Source: Stentor coeruleus
Taxonomy: Eukaryota; Ciliophora; Heterotrichea; Heterotrichida; Stentoridae
Length of the DNA: 64,000 nucleotides
Assembly (NCBI GenBank): GCA_001970955.1
Contig: MPUH01000203.1
Span: 1-64,000 of the forward strand
Direction of reading: 5' to 3'
Made by a program: the position numbers and the translations under genes. How positions within the stretch are numbered: position 1 is the stretch's first letter; every line of letters begins with the position of its first letter. A model generated the notes under the pieces. That model did no database searches. It saw nothing but the letters and a program-made list of their open reading frames with translations, and was not told where the DNA came from. Shown piece by piece: positions 1 to 7,886 of this stretch.

Positions 1-212
1 ATAGCTCTGCGGTTATTTTGTTTTTTAGTATCTCTTTTTGTCGTTCTATTAAGCTATAACATATATAAACAAATTACTTTACACAAACTTATTAATATTT
101 TACAATAATTTCTTAATCTTTCCGACAAAATACACTCTAAACTTCACAAAATCTAGAGCTAGTTTTGATGTAACTTAGTAAAAATGATTTTATAAATTCA
201 AATTAAAGAAAG

Positions 213-1061
213 ATGAGCAAGGCAATAAGAACAACAGGATTTCAGCTTCCTTTAAACAGTTACCAAATCGGAAGTTGGGTTATAAACTTGTTTAACCTAT
301 TAATGAGTTCAGTTATATACATGCCTACTTTACCACTTGGCAGCCAAGTAATTTCTATACAGATTGCATATGGGATATTATATTACATCACAGAATTATC
401 TGTCATAATCCTAGCTATTATCGCTACAGCTATCGACCCTTCTGATTTTTTCCTTAAATCCAAAGGTAAAAATAAAGACAACATTGAATGTGAAATTGGC
501 CAGTCCATTTGTACAATCTGCAATTCCACAGTTGGAAATCTAAGCAAACATTGTGGGGTATGCAACAAATGTATAGATCAATTCGACCATCACTGCAAAT
601 GGCTTAACAATTGTATTGGATTATCAAATTACAGTTATTTTATAAGCTTGCTTTGGTGTCTTGAAATAAACACATTGCTTCTTATAATTTTTGCTATAAT
701 TTTGTTTTCTGAGTTCAACAATAATCGTTCTAATTACTCAGATCGTGTAGATAATCATGAAGTTTACTTAGCTTTTACGGTGTTAACGTTTAATGTTAAC
801 CTTTTTGTATTGGCGGGAAATACTTATTTGATAGCTTTTCATTCGTATATCAAGTGCAAAGGTATGAGTACTTTTGATTTTATATTGATGAGAAGGGAAA
901 AAAAAGAGAATGAGGAGAAAAAAAGGAAAAATGAGGTTAAGAAACCTAGTGAGAATTCGCTTTCTCATGAAAATGAGAATAAGAAAAAGAAAAGGAAAAA
1001 GTTAAAGAGTGAAGAGAATCAGGAAGAGATTATTGCGGATTGTGAGGATGAAAATTCTTAG
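213..1061 (+). CDS. DHHC-type protein S-acyltransferase
   Basis: Integral membrane enzyme expected to transfer palmitate from its own cysteine to cysteines of target proteins. The 282-residue protein has two N-terminal membrane segments (about 20-42 and 48-72), a zinc-binding Cys-rich domain (about 97-145) with DHHC at 125-128 followed by the usual KWLNNCIG, then two more membrane segments (about 140-168 and 185-208). The cytoplasmic tail from about 215 is very rich in Lys and Glu. Membrane order, the DHHC position and length fit small four-pass zDHHC enzymes. The ATG at 213 is the first in frame and an in-frame TAA lies just upstream. It stands alone on the plus strand. Family assignment is firm; substrates cannot be read from sequence. 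Confidence 0.93.
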   Translation: MSKAIRTTGFQLPLNSYQIGSWVINLFNLLMSSVIYMPTLPLGSQVISIQIAYGILYYITELSVIILAIIATAIDPSDFFLKSKGKNKDNIECEIGQSICTICNSTVGNLSKHCGVCNKCIDQFDHHCKWLNNCIGLSNYSYFISLLWCLEINTLLLIIFAIILFSEFNNNRSNYSDRVDNHEVYLAFTVLTFNVNLFVLAGNTYLIAFHSYIKCKGMSTFDFILMRREKKENEEKKRKNEVKKPSENSLSHENENKKKKRKKLKSEENQEEIIADCEDENS

Positions 1062-1333
1062 GTTATTAATTATAAGGTAAAATGCTGAGGATTATTGTAG
1101 GTTGAGATTTTGGTAAGTGGAAGAAAGGATTTTTTTTGGATATGGGGTTGTGTTTGGGATAAAGTATTTGTAAGGTTTTTATATGTTTTTTTCATAATAA
1201 GATTTGTTTCGTATATAAATTCTGTAAATGCTATACTAGTTTCCTTTTTTTTACCCTTTATTCAAAACTTAACTTTAACTAATCAGGAATTTCTTATAAA
1301 AATTCATAAAACACTTAACCAATCCTATAAAAA

Positions 1334-1740
1334 TTAAATCATAGCATCCTGTGCCATAATCGGGTCATCAATCAAAAAAATTCCCAATTTTTTCACTTTA
1401 GCATTTTTTTTTCTAATCATCTTCACATTATGAAATCCTATCAAAAAATTGTTTATTCCAAGATTTTCCCACAATTTGTCATTATATTTTCTTTAGTCCT
1501 ATAGTAAAAATATTCTTCCATTTATCCTATAGAAAAATGGAAGATGAAAGTAACAAAAAATGTACAAGTTTTTCTATAGGAAAAAAATATAAAGATATTA
1601 CCTTAATGTCATGTCTGATTCATAGTACAAGCTTAGATGACTTGTATACATATCATATATCATAATGAATGGCTAATAGAATAAAACAGGCATGATATAA
1701 TACTAAAAGGCTAATCATTAAACCCTGACCATCAATTTTT
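1334..1740 (-). pseudogene. possible decayed membrane-protein gene fragment
   Basis: On the minus strand, 1492-1334 is an open stretch of about 52 codons ending in TAA (it contains KLWENLGINNFLIGFHNVK and ends DPIMAQDAMI) with no plausible start. Further upstream, 1740-1610 reads as hydrophobic, protein-like sequence (MISLLVLYHACFILLAIHYD) broken by a frame change. Composition is coding-like but I do not recognise a family. It could also be the last exon of a gene whose introns I failed to place. The CCTATAG motifs between the two parts sit where intron 3' ends would be on this strand, but no 15-16-nt intron fits. Confidence 0.3.
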
Positions 1741-1762
1741 TAAGATTTTTTCCTATAGGAAA
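1497..1762. repeat. CCTATAG motif cluster with a hairpin
   Basis: TCCTATAG occurs at 1497-1504 and 1525-1532, TTTCTATAGGA at about 1571-1581, and a perfect 14-bp palindrome TTTCCTATAGGAAA at 1749-1762. A 10-bp stem (TCTTCCATTT at 1514-1523 with its complement at 1535-1544) encloses the second copy in an 11-nt loop. Function unknown. Confidence 0.5.
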
Positions 1763-2307
1763 TATATTATGATCCATTTTTATATGTTAAGAATCTTATA
1801 AGAGTAAAATGCGAAAATTTCTAAGTCAATTTTATGGTTTTTTCTTTTAAAGCATTTTTGTTTTATTTGAAAATTTTTTTGGTTGTTTGTATATAATTAT
1901 AAGATTTTGTAAACTTTTTTAGCTTTGGTTGATTAAATGTTTTATTGTGATTGGCGATGATTTTTGGTTAAGGTAAAAGAAAAAATTATGGTTTGGCATA
2001 AAAATAATCCTGAAATAAACACAAAAAGTATTCATTAAGCGAGTTCTTTGCAAGTAGGATCTTTAAAAAGTTATACTAAATATAATTTTATATAAAAGGC
2101 AAGCATAACACTAAAAAATCTTGATTTTATACATAACAAATAACACAATAAAAAAGAAATTATACAACACCTAATCTACCATAAAAACACATAAAAATTG
2201 AAAATCTAACACAAAAGTCTAACAAAAATACATCGAAACGATCAATCTAATTCCCAAGCCTCAGAAATTATTAATAAAATATCATCTTCTACTTAATACT
2301 TATAAAT

Positions 2308-3831
2308 ATGATATCAATCCTCTATGATTCAAGCAATAGCTTCGTATCATCCATATCCCTAAACCTACATTATCAATTATCCAGTCATCTTCCAAACATC
2401 CTCCAAGACCTCAGCCAATCCTCTAATTTCAATAGCTTTTCCTTGCTAATCCTCTCAGAAAAACCAAATTCCCTAATCATACACTCTAAATTCATCCTTC
2501 TTATAATAGGCCAAGATTATGATTTAATAAATTATACAACAAATACAATAGGGTTTAATCCTATATCAACTCATTACCTACAAGATTTTGCCAGCATTTC
2601 TCAAGTCTTTATGGAAATCCTCGAAAAAATCCAGAAAAATGCCCCAAAAATAAACGGGTACAAACAAGTTAATTATTTTATTGAAGAAAAAGTTCATATA
2701 GAAGAGATTAAAGAGTTTAGGGTTTGTGGAGTTACTGTATTACATGATGATAATGATTATAAAGCTTATAATATTGAGATTCATACAAATAAAGAATATA
2801 AAGCTGCTTGTAATGTTTCATTGTATGGTGAAAATGATGATGAATTGGTTGAGATGTTGTGTAATGGGCAAAAATACTCTGAGGATACAAATTTCATTAT
2901 CCCTGGGGATAAGGTTTTTGGGGTGAAAATGTCGATAAAAGATGCGTTTAAGTATAAAGTTGATTTAACAGGGATAGTTAGAAAACCAGTTTTAAAAACT
3001 TTATCGAGTTATTGCGTTTTTGAAGATGATAAAAAAACTATAGATTTTTTGACAAGTTTAAAGGGGAAAGATAAATTCAGAGAAGATATTGAATCAAGGT
3101 ATATGAGCATTCCAGATATCCTACAAGCATACAACATTCGCATTCCACCAGGTGATTTAATACAAATCCTAGATAAAATAAAACCACGAATGTACACAAT
3201 CTCATCAAACCCTGAATCAAGTCCAACAATGCATTTCGCTATTCAAATTATAAAACATGGAAAATTCATTGGGCATTTTTCAACTTTTGCTGAACAATTG
3301 TATAAAACTCAACAAGGTTATCTTCATGGTGAAATCAAACCAAGCGCTTTTTCTTTTCAACCAGAACTCCCAATTCTTATGATTGGAAATGGTTGTGGTG
3401 TTGCACCTTTTCGTGGTCTTTTAGGATGTTTAGCATTAAACCCAAGCCCTTTAAGTATACTTATATGTGGTTTTAGGACAAAAAATCATTTTATATATAG
3501 AGAAGATTTTGAAAAGTCTTTAAAAAACCCACAAAATCCTTTACTTGAACATGGGTATATATTAAATGATAGGGAATATACAGGAAATTGTCTTGATTAT
3601 ATGTTTGTTGGATATTCAAGGGAAGGACCAAAAGTTTATGTTCAAGATATTATTAGCATTCATAAAAACCTTGTTTGGAATGTTTTGGTAAATGGAATTG
3701 TTTATATTTGTGGGGGAAATACTATGGGGAAAAGTGTGATGATGTTATTACAAGGGATTACGAAAGAGTTTGCCGGGGAGGAGATGTGGAAAGATGTGAT
3801 GAAAAGGATAAAAATGGAAGTTTGGGGATAA
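2308..3831 (+). CDS. NADPH-cytochrome P450 reductase-like diflavin oxidoreductase with eroded FMN domain
   Basis: The C-terminal two thirds is a clear FAD/NADPH module of the P450 reductase/methionine synthase reductase type. RMYTISS (294-300) is the FAD-binding RxYSISS motif, GNGCGVAPFRG (360-370) is the NADPH pyrophosphate loop, YSREGPKVYVQDI (about 435-447) and an ICGG...MGKSV motif near the end bind NADPH, and the chain ends in Trp-Gly, near the terminal Trp of the family. The N-terminal 120 residues are short and weak for a flavodoxin domain (usually about 150-200); only ILYDSSNSF resembles the phosphate loop of FMN domains. Length is 507 against the usual 600-700. It would pass electrons from NADPH to FAD; onward transfer through FMN is doubtful. 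No N-terminal anchor is seen. Confidence 0.85.
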   Translation: MISILYDSSNSFVSSISLNLHYQLSSHLPNILQDLSQSSNFNSFSLLILSEKPNSLIIHSKFILLIIGQDYDLINYTTNTIGFNPISTHYLQDFASISQVFMEILEKIQKNAPKINGYKQVNYFIEEKVHIEEIKEFRVCGVTVLHDDNDYKAYNIEIHTNKEYKAACNVSLYGENDDELVEMLCNGQKYSEDTNFIIPGDKVFGVKMSIKDAFKYKVDLTGIVRKPVLKTLSSYCVFEDDKKTIDFLTSLKGKDKFREDIESRYMSIPDILQAYNIRIPPGDLIQILDKIKPRMYTISSNPESSPTMHFAIQIIKHGKFIGHFSTFAEQLYKTQQGYLHGEIKPSAFSFQPELPILMIGNGCGVAPFRGLLGCLALNPSPLSILICGFRTKNHFIYREDFEKSLKNPQNPLLEHGYILNDREYTGNCLDYMFVGYSREGPKVYVQDIISIHKNLVWNVLVNGIVYICGGNTMGKSVMMLLQGITKEFAGEEMWKDVMKRIKMEVWG

Positions 3832-3917
3832 ATAGCTTAGGTTTTAGAATTTTTTTGATAAAATGGGATAGAGAAGAGTGTGGAAAATATGAGAATTTGG
3901 TTATAATATAATATTAT

Positions 3918-4565
3918 ATGTTTCGTTATTTCAAATTATTGCTTTTCGCTAGCGTGTAAAGCTTACTTAGAGCACTGTTAGATTTTATAGCATTCTTTGT
4001 TACAATTTTATTATCATTTAAAAACCAAAAAAAAAACCAGGAGACCATATCCCATTCATACACAAAATCTCATTTGGTTAAAATAATTCTCGCTACAGTA
4101 AATATCATTCCCTGTATTCTAGCATTTATATATGATTTATCTGATCCAAATTTTCCAGAATTAATAGAAAATACAAGCTATACTTTCTTATGGACACTCT
4201 CTATAGTAATCCTTCGTAGAGAATATATGAGTATGGGGAAAACATCAAAAATTCTCATATCATATTGGTGTTTTATAATGCTTACCCCTTCTTTATCTTT
4301 AGCAATAGCCCCAGTTTGTAATGAAAAAATATTTAGTATTAGAGGATTTATAATGATTAGTATTCTTATCGACAATATCATTTTGATACTGTTTTGTATA
4401 GTAAAATCAATTGATATAGATGATATTTATTCTAGGCCTTCAATTGAATATAAAAAAATACTTAAGGCTTATTTTATTGAAGATGAAAGCTTAGAGTTTT
4501 CAAGAAGAATCAGTGAAAAGCAAAATGGGATCAGCATAAAAAACATAGTAAGTAAAGAAAAATAA
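3918..4565 (+). CDS. stand-alone ABCC-type TMD0-like membrane protein (two exons)
   Basis: Two exons joined by a 15-nt intron at 3956-3970. Exon 1 starts at ATG 3918 (MFRYFKLLLFAS), and removing the intron continues the frame into the downstream ORF, which otherwise has no ATG. The 210-residue product has five predicted membrane segments, roughly residues 8-27, 49-70, 85-98, 110-130 and 140-160, with acidic-aromatic loops and an RR following segment 3, then a polar tail. Segment number, spacing and the loop resemble the N-terminal TMD0 of MRP/ABCC transporters, but no ABC core or ATPase follows. Its 3' end faces the voltage-sensor-like gene with 69 bp between stops. The TMD0 relation is judged by eye; it could be another five-pass protein. 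Confidence 0.6.
3956..3970 (+). other. 15-nt spliceosomal intron
   Basis: GTAAAGCTTACTTAG contains an in-frame TAA when retained. Removal joins ATG 3918 to the main frame in phase. Confidence 0.85.
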
Positions 4566-4634
4566 TAAATATTAATTGTATATAATAATCGATATCTCAT
4601 CTTATATAAACTGCAAAAGCTATAATAAATTATA

Positions 4635-5210
4635 TTATTTCTTAAACAAAATAGATTCTGATGTGCTTGTATCCATACGAACACTAAATGATTCATGTAT
4701 AGTATTAGAATGTGTGATAATTGAATTTGGTAGGCGAATACTTGAAATAATGCTATGTTTTCTAAACATATAAAAGATAATAGGTCGTAAAATCAGTAAA
4801 ATAAACGTCAAGAGTATTGAAAATAGCTTTGGAACTGAATAAATATATTCATCAGCATAAAGCAAAAATAACGTTAAAACCAGCTCTGGAACGCAAAAAG
4901 CTATCATAAGCAATTCAATCCAATTTTTTTTCATATCTCTACAAGACGTGATTTTTCGTATAAATATACGAATAAATGAGTCAATTATTAGTAAAAAGTT
5001 AAGGACAATATCTAACCATATAACCCATAAGTGATTTGAATAAGATGGCCAAAAGATGCAAGCTGAGATGAAATCACATAAAGATAAAAAGATAATAATT
5101 ATGTATAGAAAACGGATCTTATAAGAGCTGTAAATATGAGTTAGGATGTTTCTCAGTCGGGCACTTAGAGAAAGTGGGGAATAGATAAGACCTGATTCAT
5201 ATTTTTCCAT
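4635..5210 (-). CDS. voltage-sensor-like four-pass membrane protein
   Basis: 191 residues with four predicted membrane segments: about 34-53, 61-80 (ending in a basic SFIRIFIRK stretch), 96-118 and 127-150. The motif KKNWIELLMIA before segment 3 resembles the S2-S3 link and S3 start of voltage-sensing domains, and segment 4 carries only a few arginines (ILRPIIFYMFRK). No pore segments follow, so it may be a stand-alone sensor-like domain, but the sparse S4 charges make voltage sensing uncertain. The Ser/Thr-rich tail looks cytoplasmic. ATG at 5208-5210, stop TAA. Confidence 0.55.
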   Translation of the reverse strand: MEKYESGLIYSPLSLSARLRNILTHIYSSYKIRFLYIIIIFLSLCDFISACIFWPSYSNHLWVIWLDIVLNFLLIIDSFIRIFIRKITSCRDMKKNWIELLMIAFCVPELVLTLFLLYADEYIYSVPKLFSILLTFILLILRPIIFYMFRKHSIISSIRLPNSIITHSNTIHESFSVRMDTSTSESILFKK

Positions 5211-5493
5211 ATTTTATAATATTTATTTTTCTGTTGTTTGGGAATGAGTAATTGTCCTTTAAATAATCATTAAATATATAAGATGTAATAATTTATTGTA
5301 AAATATAAGATAATACTGGATTTAAGGATAGAAAATACTATAGATATATTTTGATTTTATTTTAGAACTTAGAATTTAAAGTACAAGCTTGCTTTTTGTA
5401 TATAAGATTAACTTCTCACTACAAAAGTTTCATTATCTCACAAAAGCAATCTCCAAACTTATAATTAAAACCTAAATAATAATTAATATCTCA

Positions 5494-5973
5494 TTATCTT
5501 AAATACTGCTCAATTTCATAAGATTCTTTCAACAAATCCTTCGACATCGGGAGCGGTTCTCTAAAAAACCCTCTATTTTTAGTAGAATTCAAACTATCAT
5601 CTGGTGTTTTCATAATATTAACCTGTTCTACATCCTCAAAATCCTTACACATATACCTAATACTAACTTTCTGAGCAGGAGGAATTCTCATTTTATAAGG
5701 TACACTAGATCCTCTATTATAATGAATCATATTAGAAGATACTATACGTAACTTTGGTGTTAATGATGTCTGCTGTGATCCAAGACTAGCTTTTTTTTTC
5801 AATGTATACGGCGAATAAACATTTCCATAATTTCCTAGAATACTTTTTATTTTGTTCGTTTTTTGGTTCTTAATCTTAAGTTCTGGTAGTATTTTCTTTG
5901 AAATAATTTTAGTAATTGACTCTTCATGTTTTCTTTTGATAATCCTCGAAAACTTGTACACTTTGTTTTCCAT
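5494..5973 (-). CDS. uncharacterised basic protein
   Basis: 159 residues, rich in Lys, Ser and Pro, without membrane segments or a recognised domain. The N-terminal 60 residues are strongly basic (KFSRIIKRKHEESITKIISK), the rest low in complexity and probably disordered. Start ATG 5971-5973 and stop TAA are clear, and coding composition differs from the AT-rich flanks. Similar short basic proteins are common among ciliate cytoskeleton-associated proteins, but that is only an analogy. Confidence 0.55.
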   Translation of the reverse strand: MENKVYKFSRIIKRKHEESITKIISKKILPELKIKNQKTNKIKSILGNYGNVYSPYTLKKKASLGSQQTSLTPKLRIVSSNMIHYNRGSSVPYKMRIPPAQKVSIRYMCKDFEDVEQVNIMKTPDDSLNSTKNRGFFREPLPMSKDLLKESYEIEQYLR

Positions 5974-6104
5974 GATAATCCACTAATTAGAGTATAAACA
6001 TTACAAGGGAAAAAATTTAATGATAAATGGCTTTGGAAAATTATGTATTGAAGTTTCATGAATTAGTATGTTCATTGCAAAATATGATGATTGTGAGGAA
6101 TTTT

Positions 6105-6814
6105 GATTAGGTTATTAGCATTGAGGGTCATGCTGATGAAATTACTGGTATTTTTAAGGTTAAAAAATTTTGGGTTTTTGTGTCGTTGGATAAAACTGCT
6201 AGGTTTGTGAGGATTAATTTGGGAGGAAGAGAAGTTTGTTAAGGAATATGAGGTTGTTCATAAGAAAAAATCACAAGTGTATGTGGAAATTATGAGTTTG
6301 TGTTTATTGGGATAAAACAGGAGAGGTGTGGAGAATTTTTTAGAAGGTTTGTAAAGTGGAGTTGCTGGTGATTTAGATTGTTGCTGTTTTTATATTGGTC
6401 ATCAAGTTAGTATTGAAAAACTTTGGTGCTATAATTCACGCCTTATCAGTTCTGATTGCGAATGGAAAATAAAAACTACCCAAAAACTATAGGGTTATTG
6501 AATCTATATTACTTGGTCATACAAGTATAATCATTATTAAAAAGTGAAATTCTCTCCTGTGATGAGTCAGGTTACCTAAATTCTGGGACTCTCATCAAGA
6601 ACTTACTACCATGAAAATTAACGAACCTATAAACTTTTATCCATTTAGTGAGTATATCCTAGTAATCTCAAATACTCAAATTTATATACAGACCAGCAAT
6701 TCAGACAAGCTATCCCAATACACAATTCCTTATCTTCATAGTTTATCCACATTTTTTCTCTCAAACTCAGATCCACCTTCAAAAATAAATCTAAATTTCC
6801 CTCAAAAACCCTAA
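6105..6814 (+). pseudogene. decayed WDR4/TRM82-like WD40 gene
   Basis: Pieces in all three plus frames line up in order with the WD40 subunit of the tRNA m7G46 methyltransferase: SLDKTARFVRI (about 6195-6230), DKTGEVWRIF (about 6308-6340), LISSDCEWKIK (about 6440-6475), NYRVIESILLGHTS (about 6487-6528), CDESGYLNSGTL (about 6558-6592), then an open C-terminal piece ending in TAA at 6812-6814. The DKTGEVW and IESILLGHTS signatures are typical of WDR4/Trm82. Several frame changes and in-frame stops separate the pieces, and neither 15- nor 16-nt introns reconcile them. The 3' end is 9 bp from the facing deformylase stop. Identification is by motif memory; a different WD40 protein is possible. Confidence 0.6.
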
Positions 6815-6823
6815 AATCCTAAG

Positions 6824-7636
6824 TTACACACTATTAATTCCCTTCTCTTCATTTAAATCTTCACTATACGCAAATTTTATAGCATCCCCAAGTTCTTTCT
6901 CAAGCTCATTGTCTACAATCATCCTCTGAACATAATCCTTATGTGTCCTAGGTCGTTCTTCTTTTGGTTCACTCAAATATTTCTCAGCATATTTCTCATG
7001 TTTCACTATACCATTTTCAAAATGTTCCTTAAAATCCTCTAAAATCTTCTCTAATGTTGGTATTTTTTCTTTATCTAAAATCTTAATCCTTCCAAAACTT
7101 ACTGAAAAAGATGACATTAAAAACCCAGTCACATGATCAGTTTCATGTTGAGCTAATCTTGCTTTAAACCCATTTAATTCTTCTTCTATATACTCACCTT
7201 CAAAGTTCATATATTGTAATATGATTTTTGTATTTCTTTCAACTTGAGTTGTTATATGAGGTAAACTTGGACAATATTCAAATCCTGATTCTGTATCTTG
7301 ATTTACTTCAAGGATTAAAGGATTGAGATAAATATTAAAGTCTTTGACTGTACTTTCGTATTTAGACCATTTGTCATTTTCAAGGGTTTTATGGATGATG
7401 AAAGCTGATGTGTTGAAACCAATTTGATTCGCTGATAAAGAACAGAGACCGTGTCGGGATGCTGTCATTAGTAATGATGGGATTATTAAATCTTTGATGT
7501 TTTTGGTTATGGATATTGGATTTAAACATGCACGATCGATAAATGATTGAGGATCTTTGCCTAGAATTCTGATTTCTTGGACGGTTGGGTTGCGAACTTT
7601 TTTAAGCACGTCTGAGAGCTTTTTTAAGTGCGACAT
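6824..7636 (-). CDS. peptide deformylase
   Basis: Removes the formyl group from N-terminal formyl-methionine, so it probably serves mitochondrial translation. All three motifs are visible: LCSLSANQIG at 64-73 (family GxGLAAxQ, with the Gln kept), EYCPS at 120-124 (family EGCLS, metal-binding Cys kept, Gly and Leu changed) and QHETDH at 163-168 (HExxH metal ligands and catalytic Glu). Length is 270 against about 170-200 for bacterial enzymes, with an N-terminal extension that may include a targeting signal and a charged C-terminal tail of about 90 residues. ATG at 7634-7636. Confidence 0.9.
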   Translation of the reverse strand: MSHLKKLSDVLKKVRNPTVQEIRILGKDPQSFIDRACLNPISITKNIKDLIIPSLLMTASRHGLCSLSANQIGFNTSAFIIHKTLENDKWSKYESTVKDFNIYLNPLILEVNQDTESGFEYCPSLPHITTQVERNTKIILQYMNFEGEYIEEELNGFKARLAQHETDHVTGFLMSSFSVSFGRIKILDKEKIPTLEKILEDFKEHFENGIVKHEKYAEKYLSEPKEERPRTHKDYVQRMIVDNELEKELGDAIKFAYSEDLNEEKGINSV

Positions 7637-7886
7637 TACCCTTTTTTATGATTGTTTTAGGATTTTGATTGAAGAAATTGCTTGGGAGAATTAGGATAGA
7701 TTGATTAGATGTGCTAGATGAATGTGGTTAAAAAATTAGTTATGAGAATTGTTTAAGTTTTGTATTTTTGTGTTATAAATGTAGTAAAAAAATTGGTTAT
7801 GAAGATTAAATGATTATATTGAATTTATAACTTACAAAATACTAAACTATATTTATTTCTATCTTTATCCTACAACTATAATCTTT

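Larger units (their letters stand above)
1062..2307. other. AT-rich spacer with a decayed coding trace
   Basis: No intact gene. It holds a minus-strand protein-like remnant (1334-1740), a hairpin and four CCTATAG-type motifs, listed separately. The rest is AT-rich DNA in which I see nothing. Confidence 0.6.

Noticed and set aside
1110-1337. 75-codon plus-strand ORF
   Set aside because: Phe/Ile/Lys-rich with no ATG start and no domain; it overlaps the minus-strand coding trace and looks like chance.
4074-4565. A TTG start at 4074 for the TMD0-like gene
   Set aside because: The frame is open further upstream and a 15-nt intron at 3956-3970 connects it to ATG 3918.
5847-6059. 70-codon minus-strand ORF
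   Set aside because: Overlaps the basic-protein gene in another frame and extends into AT-rich DNA; a shadow frame.
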